Part shown: one piece after another, positions 9,919 through 19,278 of the stretch | Numbering within the stretch: the first letter of the stretch is position 1 | Layout: the number at the start of each line of letters is the position of its first letter | DNA from: VXYL01 sp965203685 | Lineage (GTDB): Bacteria; Pseudomonadota; Gammaproteobacteria; Pseudomonadales; Azotimanducaceae | Length of the DNA: 64,000 nucleotides | Assembly (NCBI GenBank): GCA_965203685.1 | Contig: OZ241908.1 | Coordinates: forward strand, 4,154,001 to 4,218,000 | Direction: 5' to 3' | Translations under genes and position numbers: made by a program | Notes under the pieces: model-generated | Database searches by the model: none | What the model saw: only the letters and a program-made list of their open reading frames with translations | Told to the model about the DNA's origin: nothing

Positions 9919-11226
9919 TTACGTTCCCGCGGGAGCGTTGGCCTCGCCGACGGGAATGGCGACGCGCGCGTCGGTTCCGCCCCCGACGGCCCGCTCAAGG
10001 GATATGTCCCAGCCGTGCGCCTGGCAAAGCTGGCGGACGATGGCTAGACCGAGGCCGCTGCCTCCTGTCGCCTGGCGCCGTGAACCGTCTAGGCGGTAGA
10101 ACGGTTGGAAGACCTTCTCCCGATCCTGCTCGGGGATCCCCGGACCCCGGTCAAGCACATGCACGACGAGCCCGTCGCCACCGTTGTCCACCATGATCTC
10201 GGCGCCGCCCCCGTGCTGGCGGGCGTTGACGACCAAGTTCGTCAGCACGCGCTGAAACGCCTCCGGTGCCAATTTCACGTCGCCGTACGGGCCGTCCCGC
10301 CACTCCACGCCGAGGTCGTCGTCGATGCCTGCCACCACCGACTCGAGGTATGCCTTGAAGTCGAGCGCGTGGGCGTCTTCGCCGGTCCCCCGGGCGAAAC
10401 GCAACGCGTTGGAGATCAGTTCCTCCATGGCGGTCAGGTTGCGTTCGAACCGCGCCACGAACTCTGGATCCACGTCTTCGGGCAGCAATTCCAGGGCGAA
10501 TCGCATGCGCGTGAGCGGCGTACGCAGATCGTGGGAGATGCCAGCCAGCAGCGTCGTGCGATTGGACAGTAGCTCGCTGACGTCGCGCGCCATGGCATTG
10601 AAACTCGCCGCGAGAGTGACCAGTTCCGCCGGGCCTTCCTCGGGCAACGGTGCAAAAGGCTCGGCACCCCGGAACGACTCCACCGCCCGCGCCGCTTCCG
10701 ACAAGGGACCTGCGACGCGGCGCACGATGTGCGCCGACGTCGCGAATACGATCACCGCCCCGATGAGGACCACGGAGATGATCACGTACAGCGGTTCGGA
10801 AGCTCGCCGCTCCGGCGAGATGCCGATCTGCAGCACAACGCCACCCGCGGGAATGTTGGCCCACACGAGTCCGTCGCTCTCCATCAGCCGGACCCGGTTA
10901 CCCAAGCGCTGGCTCAGCTTGTTCGCCAAGAGCTCGTAGTACGCGTTGCCGACATCGACAACGGGCAAGGGTCTCGGTTCGGCCAGGATCGTCAGGTCAT
11001 GTTCCTGGAGCATCTCCAGGGCGAAGTAGAGTCGCGCCTCGGGCGAGAGCTCAACCCATGTCTTCGCCGCCAATACCATGAGGCCAGCCTCGTCATCGGC
11101 CGACCGGTCCTGCATGGGCTGGATCACGAACATCGCCAACGCCACGATGGACGTCGCGGCAATGCCCGCCGCACTCAACCCGAGCACGATGTTCGTTCGC
11201 GAGAGCAGCGTCGACGGCAGTCTCAT
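9919..11226 (-). CDS. EnvZ-like sensor histidine kinase
   Basis: This is an inner-membrane sensor kinase of 435 residues. Membrane helices lie at about residues 12-36 and 146-166 and bracket a periplasmic sensor domain. A HAMP domain follows, then H232 in GISHDLRTPLTRMRFALE, the N-box NLVVNARQH and an ATPase domain with DRGPGIP and SGLGLAIV. The order and motifs resemble EnvZ. I start at the ATG at 11226 just before helix 1. It is the last gene of a three-gene operon: the response regulator lies 76 bases upstream. Confidence 0.92.
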   Translation of the reverse strand: MRLPSTLLSRTNIVLGLSAAGIAATSIVALAMFVIQPMQDRSADDEAGLMVLAAKTWVELSPEARLYFALEMLQEHDLTILAEPRPLPVVDVGNAYYELLANKLSQRLGNRVRLMESDGLVWANIPAGGVVLQIGISPERRASEPLYVIISVVLIGAVIVFATSAHIVRRVAGPLSEAARAVESFRGAEPFAPLPEEGPAELVTLAASFNAMARDVSELLSNRTTLLAGISHDLRTPLTRMRFALELLPEDVDPEFVARFERNLTAMEELISNALRFARGTGEDAHALDFKAYLESVVAGIDDDLGVEWRDGPYGDVKLAPEAFQRVLTNLVVNARQHGGGAEIMVDNGGDGLVVHVLDRGPGIPEQDREKVFQPFYRLDGSRRQATGGSGLGLAIVRQLCQAHGWDISLERAVGGGTDARVAIPVGEANAPAGT

Positions 11227-11302
11227 CGGGCCAACCGCTTGTTCGCGACCGTAGTTTGCTTGACCGTAGGCAAACTTAACAGGTGAGGTGAGAAGCGCGG
11301 GC

Positions 11303-12052
11303 TTAAGCGTCCGGGCAAAACATGTAACCCTTGCCCCAGACCGTACGGATGTACGTCGGCGAGCCCGGGTTCGGTTCGATCTTGCTGCGCAAGCGGGTGA
11401 TGCGCACATCGATGCTGCGATCGAACGGCGACCGTTCCGCACCCGTCAAGAGATCGAGGATGCGGTCCCTGTCCAGAACGCGGTTGGGATGGCGGACGAG
11501 AATCGTCAGCAGGTCCAGTTCCCCGGAGGTCAGCGCCACCGGCTCGCCGCCCTTGGACAACCGCTGGGCATTGAGATCGAGGCGGTATTCACCGAAGGCC
11601 ACGGCACCGCCGTCGATCCCCTTGCCATGGGCACGACGCATGACCGCGCGGACACGCGCGAGCAACTCGCGGGGATTGAAGGGCTTGGCAATATAGTCGT
11701 CCGCGCCGACTTCGAGCCCGACGATGCGGTCAACGTCCTCGCCCTGGGCGGAGACGATGATGATCGGTGTGTTGGCATCCTGCTTCAACCGCTTGGCGAT
11801 CGACAGGCCATCTTCGCCGGGAAGCATGAGATCGAGGATGACCAAATCGATGTCCTCCGCGAGGAGCACAGCGTCCATCTCGACCCCATCGGCAACGGCC
11901 GTGATGTGGTAGCCCTGCTTCGTCAGGTATGCGGTGATGAGCTCTCTGAGCTCAGGGTCATCGTCAACGACAAGCAGCCGCGCGCGCTCTTCGACCCCCT
12001 TCCTTGCGAGGGGCCCGCCCCTCGCGCTCCCCCGCTGAGGGCTCTCGGCCAT
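11303..12052 (-). CDS. OmpR-like response regulator
   Basis: This 249-residue response regulator pairs with the EnvZ-like kinase downstream. The receiver domain has VVDDDPELR, phospho-acceptor D74 in ILDLMLPGEDG and the lysine of DYIAKPFNPREL. The C-terminal winged helix includes LTSGELDLLTILV and ends with RTVWGKGYMF, a typical OmpR signature. The ATG at 12052 overlaps the TGA of the upstream gene (TGATG), so translation is probably coupled. An unusual 20-residue basic N-terminal extension precedes the receiver domain. Confidence 0.93.
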   Translation of the reverse strand: MAESPQRGSARGGPLARKGVEERARLLVVDDDPELRELITAYLTKQGYHITAVADGVEMDAVLLAEDIDLVILDLMLPGEDGLSIAKRLKQDANTPIIIVSAQGEDVDRIVGLEVGADDYIAKPFNPRELLARVRAVMRRAHGKGIDGGAVAFGEYRLDLNAQRLSKGGEPVALTSGELDLLTILVRHPNRVLDRDRILDLLTGAERSPFDRSIDVRITRLRSKIEPNPGSPTYIRTVWGKGYMFCPDA

Positions 12053-12660
12053 CAACTCCCACCATCCGGCTTCACCAGGCGCTGGCCTCCCCGGACTGGC
12101 AATCGAACGCTCGCCGGCGTCGGGCCGGCGCCGCGCTCGGGCGACTGCGCGGATCCACCTTGCACCTCGAGTCGGCGCTCGAAGCCGAGACCATAGGCTC
12201 GGGGATCATCGCCGGCGTCCGCGGTCTGCTCCGTGACCCGCATCGTTTCGACGCGCACCACCGTGCCGTCCGGACTGCGCACGACCTGGCCGAACCGTGC
12301 ACTCGCGCCGATCGGTAGCGTGCGCGCACCATCACCGGCGATCAGGCGTTTACGCACTTCCACGAAGAACCATCGCCGCTCGTCCTGGTTCAAGTCGTCC
12401 CAGCGATCCGCAACGTCCGCCAGTTCCTCGTTGCTGATCCCCGCATAGGGGTTGGCTGACAGGTCGTCCGACGTGCCAACAGGGACGCTTGGGACGAAAC
12501 GGCGTGCCGTGCGGATTGCCTTGCTGGCCGACTCGGTCACCCCGGGTTCCACCACGTCGGCCGCACGGCTGGCGAACGGATACGCCAACGCCAAGACGAA
12601 CGCGGTAGCGGTCGCGACACGCCCGGTCACTTGGCGTTCAGTGGGCACTCTACGTGCCAT
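12052..12660 (-). CDS. exported hypothetical protein (weakly DUF3106-like)
   Basis: This is a 202-residue protein with a signal peptide ending near SRAADV, so it is probably periplasmic. The middle segment ELADVADRWDDLNQDERRWFF is a W..L...ER pattern reminiscent of DUF3106 proteins; the match is weak and no function is known. It is the first gene of an operon with the OmpR/EnvZ-like pair, overlapping the regulator by one base. A periplasmic protein encoded with a sensor kinase could modulate the kinase or be its stress substrate, but that is inference only. Confidence 0.6.
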   Translation of the reverse strand: MARRVPTERQVTGRVATATAFVLALAYPFASRAADVVEPGVTESASKAIRTARRFVPSVPVGTSDDLSANPYAGISNEELADVADRWDDLNQDERRWFFVEVRKRLIAGDGARTLPIGASARFGQVVRSPDGTVVRVETMRVTEQTADAGDDPRAYGLGFERRLEVQGGSAQSPERGAGPTPASVRLPVRGGQRLVKPDGGS

Positions 12661-12745
12661 GCGTGTTCACCGTGCGGCCCCGACGATCGATGAGTGTCCC
12701 CGACAACGGTTTCCAGCCCATTGCCGCACAGTATCAAGATGTAAC

Positions 12746-12779
12746 GAAGCCGGCGACCGTCATCACGATCGCCGGCTTC
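12746..12779. terminator. stem-loop downstream of the thiolase gene
   Basis: GAAGCCGGCGA pairs with TCGCCGGCTTC (11 bp) around a 12-base loop, about 56 bases past the thiolase stop codon. There is no T-run on either strand, so it may be an mRNA 3'-end or Rho-associated structure rather than a classical terminator. Confidence 0.5.
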
Positions 12780-12834
12780 TCGCTCACAGTCCGCTCGACT
12801 TAGCTGCTTGGTCGAGCGCCTTCGTGACGAAGGT

Positions 12835-14022
12835 TCAGGCGCGCTCGAAGAGCCCTGCTGCGCCTTGGCCGCCGCCGATGCACATCGTCACCACGCCGTA
12901 GCGCTGCTGGCGACGCTCGAGCTCACGCAGGATCGTGCCCGTGCAGCGCGAACCCGTCATGCCGAACGGGTGGCCGATCGAGATGCTGCCGCCGTTGACG
13001 TTGTACTTTTCGTTGTCGAGGTCGAGTTCGTTGCGGCAATAGACGCATTGCGATGCGAACGCCTCGTTGAGCTCCCACAGGTCGACGTCGTCCTTGCGCA
13101 ACCCGGCGTTCTCCAGGAGGCGCGGGATGGCGTAGACCGGGCCAATGCCCATCTCGTCGGGCTCGCACGCCGCAACGGTGAAGCCGCGGTAGACGCCCAT
13201 GGGCTTGAGCCCGAGTTGATTCGCGCGGTCCGCACTCATCAATAGGGTCATGGAAGCGCCGTCGGAGAGCTGCGATGCGTTGCCGGCAGTCACCGTGCCG
13301 TCTTCCTCGAAGGCCGGCGGCAGTCCTGCCAAGCCCTCGATCGTGGAATTCGGACGGTTGCACTCGTCCCGATCGACGACCACGTCGGCGAAGCTCTCTT
13401 CGCCGGTTTCCCGATCGACCACCTTCATGGTCGCGTTCATCGGCACGATCTCGTCGCCGATCCAACCCTCGGACTGCGCCTTGGCATAGCGAAGCTGGCT
13501 CTGCAGCGCGTACTCGTCCTGCATCTCGCGGGTAACCTGGTAGCGGCGGGCGACCACCTCCGCGGTGTTGCCCATGGCCATGAAGATCGCCGGCTTCTCT
13601 TCGATCAACCGCTTGTTGCGGGTGTCGCCGCCGCGCGGGGAGCGCGTGGCGCCGGAGATGGAATCCACGCCGCCAGCCATCGCGATGTCGGTCTGACCGG
13701 AGGCGATCTGGTTGGAGGCGATGGCGATGGACTGCAGGCCCGAGGAGCAGAACCGGTTGATGGTCATCCCGGCCGCGGTGATCGGCAGCTTGGACAACAC
13801 GACGGCCAGGCGCGCCAGGTTCCCGTCCTGTTCGCCGGTGTGGTTGGCGGCACCGACGACGACGTCCTCGACCTCATCGGGCGAGACGTTGGGATTGCGT
13901 TCCAAGAGCGCGTCGATGCAGTGCGCCAGCATGTCATCGGAACGCGTCAGGTTGAAGCTGCCGCGGTGGGACTTCGCAAGCCCCGTGCGGACGCTGTCTA
14001 CGACTACGACTTCTCGTGCCAT
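12835..14022 (-). CDS. thiolase family protein (acetyl-CoA acyltransferase)
   Basis: This 395-residue thiolase catalyses either thiolytic cleavage of 3-ketoacyl-CoA (beta-oxidation) or condensation of acetyl-CoA. The three catalytic sites are present: nucleophilic Cys in NRFCSSGLQS, His in SISIGHPFGMTG and Cys in VTMCIGGGQGAAG. AGGGGAAA precedes the ATG. It stands alone, without a FadB-type partner next door, so the pathway is unclear. Degradative and biosynthetic thiolases cannot be separated on this evidence. Confidence 0.93.
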   Translation of the reverse strand: MAREVVVVDSVRTGLAKSHRGSFNLTRSDDMLAHCIDALLERNPNVSPDEVEDVVVGAANHTGEQDGNLARLAVVLSKLPITAAGMTINRFCSSGLQSIAIASNQIASGQTDIAMAGGVDSISGATRSPRGGDTRNKRLIEEKPAIFMAMGNTAEVVARRYQVTREMQDEYALQSQLRYAKAQSEGWIGDEIVPMNATMKVVDRETGEESFADVVVDRDECNRPNSTIEGLAGLPPAFEEDGTVTAGNASQLSDGASMTLLMSADRANQLGLKPMGVYRGFTVAACEPDEMGIGPVYAIPRLLENAGLRKDDVDLWELNEAFASQCVYCRNELDLDNEKYNVNGGSISIGHPFGMTGSRCTGTILRELERRQQRYGVVTMCIGGGQGAAGLFERA

Positions 14023-14185
14023 TCGTGTTTCCCCTCAACAAAAGGTAGTTAAGCCGACTCGACCGTCGAGCCGCCGAAGTTGTCAAGCCTACCCACATCC
14101 GCGCGACGTTATCAACCGCGCCTTGGGTGCAGCCGCCGCGCCGTCCGCGGATGCGATTCACCCGCGGACGACGCGACACAAGCAC

Positions 14186-17100
14186 TCAGTTGCCCATGGA
14201 ATAGGTCACGCCGACCTTGACGATGCGCCCGAACGGATTGTGCGTGAACGCGTCGTAGTTCATCTCGATCCCCGTGAACGGCGGATCCTCGTCGCCGAGA
14301 TTCAAGACCGACGCCCACAGGTCAAGGCGTTCGGATGCGACCGAGACGTTGACGTGCAGGTCATGGGTCAGGTGCTCCTCCACGGTGACGTCCGCCGTAT
14401 CGCGTTCGTATTCGTCCACGTAGTTCGCGTGGTAGCGGACGTTCACGGGCCCGACGGCGTAGTTGATCATCGCCCGCCCTTTCCACTCCGCGAGCGACCG
14501 GGCAAGCGACGTGCCGTAGTTCATGCTGCCGAGCGCATCGTACGCGTCGCCGAGAACCCAGGCATCGATCTCATAGCCGAGTACCTGCGTGCCGGTCACA
14601 CCCACGGTGGCAATGCCTGGTCCTACGGGCAGCTCGTAACGCGCCGTGAAGTCGACGCCTTCAGTCTTGATGTCGGGGCCGTTGACGATGTAGACGTCGA
14701 TGATTTCGAGGTTGGTCGGTTCCGGCGGACCGCCAAAGGCGAGTCGGTCGAAGTATGCGCTCGACGGGTCGCACGCGCCGGGGCAGGCCGCGCCGAGCAC
14801 GGCGCCGAACGGCTCGGTGACCAGCGGCTTTTCGAAGTCGTAGGACCAGTAGTCCAGGGTGACGAACAGGTTGTCGGCGCCAAGCAGCAACTCATCGCGA
14901 TCGACGAGCAGACCGACGTTCAGCGTGGTCGCCTCCTCCGGCTCGAGATCCGGGTTGCCCTTGGTGTCGACGCGCTTGAAGGCGCCGGTTGCGCCGACGA
15001 ACTGCAGGCTGTTGGACGAATCGTCCGCGACGGTCTGGTTGAGCGTCGGCCCGCGGAACGTCGTGCCGAGCGACGCGCGAAAGCCGATGCTCGGCGTCGC
15101 TTGCCAGCGGATCGCCGCCTTGGGATCGAGGCTCGCGCCCGTCGCGCCGCCGTAGTCCTCGTAGCGGAGCGACAGTTGTGCTTCCAGCGTGCTCGCCAAG
15201 GGCAGTTGCAACTCGCCAAACAGCGCGTAGATGTTCCGATCCTGGTCGATGTCGGTACTCGGCGGGAGGAACCCGAACAGGCCGTTGCGGTCCGTCGTGC
15301 AGGTTTTGAGCTCCGGCCCGGCCGCACATGGGAAGAGATCGAAGTCGTTGATGTCCCAAGGCCCGCTCTGGTAGGTCTCGCTGCGCCAATGCGCCCCCGC
15401 CGCGTAGCTCACCTCGCCGCCCGGCAGCGTAAATGTCAACGGACCGCCGATGACGCCTTCGAGGACGAAGAGCGAGGTCTCGCCGGTACCGCCGAGTTCG
15501 GTCAGCAGGTAGTCGTAGAGGTCCTGGTTGTTCAACGCAGGGTTGAAGACCGGGTTGCTCGCAACGCCGTTCTTGACCTGCGGGTGCGAACCGGCCATCG
15601 AGTTCGAGAACGGGATCCAGTAGCGGCAAGACCCTTGACCCGCGTGGGTCATGACTGTTTCCAGCGAGAAGGCGAGGTTGCCGTTGGCGTCGTACTCGTT
15701 GGGCACGGCGCGTTCGCACTCGAAACCGCCGAGGCCCTGTCTCGCGCGGGCGTCCCGGTAAACCATGGTGTCGGCGCCACCCGAGTAGCGTTCGGACCCT
15801 GAATAGACGGCCGAGAGCGTCCAGTCATAGGCGTCCGTCGAGCCGTCGAGTGCGACTTCCAGTCGCCACAGGTCGTTCTCTCGCGGGTGGTCGCGCAAGG
15901 GCCCGTCCTGGCCGAACGTGCGCCCGTAGAACCACGCAACCTCCTGCCACTCGGTCGGGATTCCGGCAGCATCCTGGGCCGGGTCGCCCGCCCAGCGGCA
16001 GTAGGTCTCGCCGCACCACGCCAAGTCGCCATAGAGGTCGGGATACTTGCTCGCCATGTCGACGAGCCCCGGGTTGTTCGCGCGGATCGTGCGGTTGGCA
16101 TCGATCAATCGGTTCGGTGGGTACGACGGCGACGTGTTCCAGCCGGGTACATCGCTGTCAGTCATCAGGAAGTTCGCGCTCAACGTCGTGGTGTCGTTGA
16201 CTTCCCACGAGCCTTCGGTCAGCCACTGCCACCGCTGCGCTTCCTCGGCGAGGTTGTCGAAAGCCGTGTACTGGAAACGGCAGAAGCCGCCACGGGGGTT
16301 CTGCGGAAGGACCGTGGTTCGGGTGCCGCCGAGGGTCTCGCAGTTGGGATCGACGATGCCGCCAAGGAGCAGGCCGGTGAAGCCGCCGAGCCCAGCCGCC
16401 GACAGACCGTTCCAGGTTTGCAGGGGAACCACCACGGAAGGGCGGCCGACGGACGACCATCCCCCGGTGGGGCTGTCGGCGTACGGCAGCACCGCCCAGT
16501 CGCGATCCGAAAGGGTCACTTCGCCCCGCTCGATGTGGCTGAACGACGTGACCAGGTGGCCGCGACCGCCGGCGAACTCCCGACCCCAGATGACCCCGAG
16601 TTCGGTATCGCCGTCCGACGCGTCGATCACCTTGTGGTTGGCGGACACCTCGAAGCCGACGAAGTCGCTGCGGGTGATGAAGTTCATCACCCCGGCGATC
16701 GCATCGGACCCGTAGGTCGCCGCGGCACCGTCGCGCAGGATCTCGACGCGTTCGATGGCAACCGAGGGGATGACGTTGACATCCACCAGCAACTGGGCCT
16801 GGGCGCCGATCGCGTGCGGCGACCAGGTCGTGCGACGGCCGTTGACGAGCACCAGCGAACGGCTCGGGCCAAGGCCGCGAATGTTGACCGTGGCGCGGTC
16901 CGCCCCGGCCCCGGCTTGGAACTGGTCGGTCTCGCCGTCGGCTCCCTGGCTGAACGACAGGTTCTTGATCAGGTCGAGGACGGTGGGCGTGCCCTCGTTG
17001 ATCAGTTCGTCGCGTGTGAATGTCGTGACGGGCAAGGGAGCGTCTTCCGGCGTGCCCTTGATGTAGGAGCCCGTGACGACGACCTCTTCGATGGCGTCGT

Positions 17101-17218
17101 CGGACTCCTGGGCCGCGTTGTCCTGGCCGTGGGCGCTTAAGCTCGCGACCGCCGCGGCAATGAACGCGCACGACAGTGCAGTTTGGGCCGATCGGCCCAA
17201 CTCGGGTTTGTTCCTCAT
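14186..17218 (-). CDS. TonB-dependent outer-membrane receptor
   Basis: This 1010-residue receptor has a signal peptide ending near SAHGQ, a TonB-box-like stretch EEVVVTGSYIKG, and a plug domain with VNIRGLGPSRSLVLVNG and VERVEILRDGAAATYGSDAIAGV-type motifs. A long 22-strand barrel follows. The plug hallmark RDGAAATYGSDAI is the form found in Caulobacter/Sphingomonas-type receptors for carbohydrates or other complex organic ligands rather than simple siderophores. The ligand is unknown. The insertion sequence at 17335-19158 lies only about 116 bases upstream of its start and may affect expression. Confidence 0.95.
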   Translation of the reverse strand: MRNKPELGRSAQTALSCAFIAAAVASLSAHGQDNAAQESDDAIEEVVVTGSYIKGTPEDAPLPVTTFTRDELINEGTPTVLDLIKNLSFSQGADGETDQFQAGAGADRATVNIRGLGPSRSLVLVNGRRTTWSPHAIGAQAQLLVDVNVIPSVAIERVEILRDGAAATYGSDAIAGVMNFITRSDFVGFEVSANHKVIDASDGDTELGVIWGREFAGGRGHLVTSFSHIERGEVTLSDRDWAVLPYADSPTGGWSSVGRPSVVVPLQTWNGLSAAGLGGFTGLLLGGIVDPNCETLGGTRTTVLPQNPRGGFCRFQYTAFDNLAEEAQRWQWLTEGSWEVNDTTTLSANFLMTDSDVPGWNTSPSYPPNRLIDANRTIRANNPGLVDMASKYPDLYGDLAWCGETYCRWAGDPAQDAAGIPTEWQEVAWFYGRTFGQDGPLRDHPRENDLWRLEVALDGSTDAYDWTLSAVYSGSERYSGGADTMVYRDARARQGLGGFECERAVPNEYDANGNLAFSLETVMTHAGQGSCRYWIPFSNSMAGSHPQVKNGVASNPVFNPALNNQDLYDYLLTELGGTGETSLFVLEGVIGGPLTFTLPGGEVSYAAGAHWRSETYQSGPWDINDFDLFPCAAGPELKTCTTDRNGLFGFLPPSTDIDQDRNIYALFGELQLPLASTLEAQLSLRYEDYGGATGASLDPKAAIRWQATPSIGFRASLGTTFRGPTLNQTVADDSSNSLQFVGATGAFKRVDTKGNPDLEPEEATTLNVGLLVDRDELLLGADNLFVTLDYWSYDFEKPLVTEPFGAVLGAACPGACDPSSAYFDRLAFGGPPEPTNLEIIDVYIVNGPDIKTEGVDFTARYELPVGPGIATVGVTGTQVLGYEIDAWVLGDAYDALGSMNYGTSLARSLAEWKGRAMINYAVGPVNVRYHANYVDEYERDTADVTVEEHLTHDLHVNVSVASERLDLWASVLNLGDEDPPFTGIEMNYDAFTHNPFGRIVKVGVTYSMGN

Positions 17219-17336
17219 TTGCGTGTGCCTCGCAAGAGCAGTTGAGTGATTACGGGCGTGCCGCCTTCACAACGGCCCACCCGCGTGGGGCGCGCAACAT
17301 AACTGAATTCTCATCGTTCTGCGACCCCACGAACTG

Positions 17337-17396
17337 TCCAACGACAAGTGATGGTGAAGCGAAGAGCCGATTCCAACGTGAAGTGATGGTGAAGCG
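17337..17396 (+). repeat. direct repeat at IS left end (transposase-site-like)
   Basis: Two 25-base copies starting TCCAACG and ending in AAGTGATGGTGAAGCG lie at 17337-17361 and 17372-17396, 35 bases apart, differing at two positions. The right end carries one inverse copy (19130-19156) and a fragment (CGCTTCAC at 19114-19121). Repeated subterminal sites are commonly bound by transposases. Confidence 0.8.
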
Positions 17397-17419
17397 GATG
17401 TCCGGCGCACCATTCGGTG

Positions 17420-18685
17420 ATGATCGTGGACATCCAGACGCGGCGGCTCCGCACAATCGAGCAGCTTCGCGCCTTCGTCGAAGGCAGCGAAGCGGTGGAC
17501 TTCCATCCCCGGGACCGGGAGGAGGCCAACGGCTTCGTCCGGGACACGCTTGAGCGCTTCGGCTTCCGGCGCCTCGGCAGGCGCGACAAGGGCGTGGTCC
17601 TGGCGTTCCTCGTCGCCGCGACGGGCATCTCGCGTCCGCAGATCGAGCGCCTGGTGCGCCAGTGGCGCGACACGGGGGAGGTCCGCGACCGGCGCGCCGA
17701 CGGCCCGGGCCGGCCGTTCGTCCGCCGCTACACGCCGGCCGACGTGCGCCTTCTGGCGGATGTCGACGAGGCCTACGGGCAGATGTCCGGGCTGGCCACG
17801 CGCGAGGTTCTGCGCCGCCAGTTCGAGGTGTTCGGGGACGCCCGCTTCGAGCGCCTGGCGGCGCTCTCCAACGGCCACCTCTACAACCTGCGCGGCTCCG
17901 CGACCTACCGCGCGAAGCGCACGGTGTGGACGAGGACGCGGCCGACCACGGTCGAGATCGCCCTGCGCCAAGCGCCGGAGCCCGACGGCAAGCCCGGCCA
18001 CGTCCGCGTCGACACGGTCCACCAGGGCGACCGCGACGGCGTCAAGGGCCTGTTCCTGATCAACCTCGTCGACGAGGTCACCCAGTACGAGCTCGTCGGC
18101 GCGGCCGCCGCCATCTCGGAGCGCTTCCTGCTGCCGCTCCTCGAAGGCCTGCTGCTGTCGTTCCCGTTCCGCATCCTCGGCTTCCACGCCGACAACGGCA
18201 GCGAGTACATCAACCACCGCGTCGCGAAGCTGCTCGACAAGCTGCGCGTGGAGCGGTTCACCAAGTCCCGCCCCCGCACCTCCAACGACAACGCCCTCGT
18301 GGAGGGCAAGAACGCCCACGTCGTGCGCCGCTGGTTCGGCCACGACCACATCCCGCGGCGCTTCGCCGGCGACGTCAACCGCTTCGCGCAGGGCACGCTG
18401 TCGCCGTTCCTCAACTTCCACCGCCCCTGCCTGTTCGCCACCGAGTACCGCGACGCCGCCGGCAGGATCCGCCGCAAGTACCTCGCCCGCGACGTCATGA
18501 CCCCCTACGCCAGGTTCCGCTCGCTCCCCGGCGCCGAAGACCACCTCAAGCCCGGCGTCGACCTCGCGCTGCTCGACGCCGCCGCCACCGCGGAGACCGA
18601 CGTCGAGGCCGCGCGCCGCGTGCAGGCCGAACGCCGCGCGCTGTTCCGGCTCATCGCCGACGGCATGGCGCCGGCGGCCGGATGA
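17420..18685 (+). CDS. IS transposase, integrase-core (rve) DDE family
   Basis: This 421-residue transposase cuts and joins the IS ends. The N-terminal part is a helix-turn-helix region. The integrase core has the catalytic Asp in HVRVDTVHQGD, the second Asp in FHADNGSEYINH and the catalytic Glu in NDNALVEGKN, so the DDE triad looks intact. The C-terminal part (about 320-421) is an all-helical extension. The ATG at 17420 follows an in-frame GTG at 17417; either could be used. Codon choice is even more GC-biased than the neighbours, consistent with recent import. No frameshift is seen, so it is probably active. Confidence 0.92.
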   Translation: MIVDIQTRRLRTIEQLRAFVEGSEAVDFHPRDREEANGFVRDTLERFGFRRLGRRDKGVVLAFLVAATGISRPQIERLVRQWRDTGEVRDRRADGPGRPFVRRYTPADVRLLADVDEAYGQMSGLATREVLRRQFEVFGDARFERLAALSNGHLYNLRGSATYRAKRTVWTRTRPTTVEIALRQAPEPDGKPGHVRVDTVHQGDRDGVKGLFLINLVDEVTQYELVGAAAAISERFLLPLLEGLLLSFPFRILGFHADNGSEYINHRVAKLLDKLRVERFTKSRPRTSNDNALVEGKNAHVVRRWFGHDHIPRRFAGDVNRFAQGTLSPFLNFHRPCLFATEYRDAAGRIRRKYLARDVMTPYARFRSLPGAEDHLKPGVDLALLDAAATAETDVEAARRVQAERRALFRLIADGMAPAAG

Positions 18686-19129
18686 GGAACGCGCCGCCGT
18701 GCTTTGGTTCGGCAACCGGGGGCCAGCCCCCGGACCCCCGCCCTCGCCGGGAGGCAGGGTTCGGCGGTCGGGTGCGCGCCGCGAAGGCGTGTCGGGTGTC
18801 CTGCGCCCGTCTCCGATCAGCCGCGGCGACCGCCGATCCCTGCCCGACAGGGTACTTCCCAAGAGGCGCGTCAAGGGTCCGCTGCGCCGACCGCGACGCC
18901 TCGACGCCGTGCCTCGATCCGCCGCCCCGCTCCGATGCGCACGTCCCGAAGGCCCCGCCGCCGTGCCCGCGTCGCGTTCGCCCTTGACCCGCCGCCGACG
19001 TCCGTCGCACAGCCCACGCCTTCCGTTCCCCGACGCCGGCCCACCCCCCCTTGACCGCCAGCGAAGGTCGCTCAATCATCCCCGCCATCGCCATTTGGAC
19101 ACCCGACACCGGTCGCTTCACGGATCGGT
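18686..19129. other. non-coding 3' part of the IS
   Basis: About 445 bases separate the transposase stop from the right inverted repeat. Open frames here have proline/arginine-rich translations with no family features and look spurious. A GC-only hairpin (CCGGGGGC/GCCCCCGG, 18716-18733) is followed by a run of C-rich sequence. I see no RNA gene or second coding region. Confidence 0.5.
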
Positions 19130-19278
19130 CGGTTTCACCATCACTTTCTCATTGGACAACGGGCCCCAAGAACGACCACTTTGAGAACCCGAAACAGTCC
19201 ACCGTAATCTCCCGTCCAACCAGGCGCCTGGAAGGCGCGCGTCGGTTGCGGAAGGTGCGTACGCCCTGTGCCGCGGTT

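Larger units (their letters stand above)
17335..19158 (+). mobile_element. insertion sequence with DDE transposase
   Basis: The element is bounded by imperfect inverted repeats beginning TGTCCAA on both sides. The left end is 17335-17361; the right end is 19130-19158 in inverse orientation, sharing AAGTGATGGTGAA after one single-base indel. A second copy of the left sequence lies 35 bases further in. Inside is one transposase gene and about 470 bases of GC-rich sequence with no recognisable gene. No target duplication is obvious. It interrupts the region between a TonB receptor gene and the bioFDA operon. I would place it near IS481/ISNCY-type rve elements, without certainty. Confidence 0.8.

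Noticed and set aside
17267..19075. 602-codon minus-strand frame across the IS transposase
   Set aside because: It lies opposite the transposase and has a repetitive, low-complexity translation; a shadow of GC-rich codons.
17335..19161. Target-site duplication flanking the IS
   Set aside because: Bases next to the two ends (GAAC and ACGG) do not match, so no duplication is claimed.
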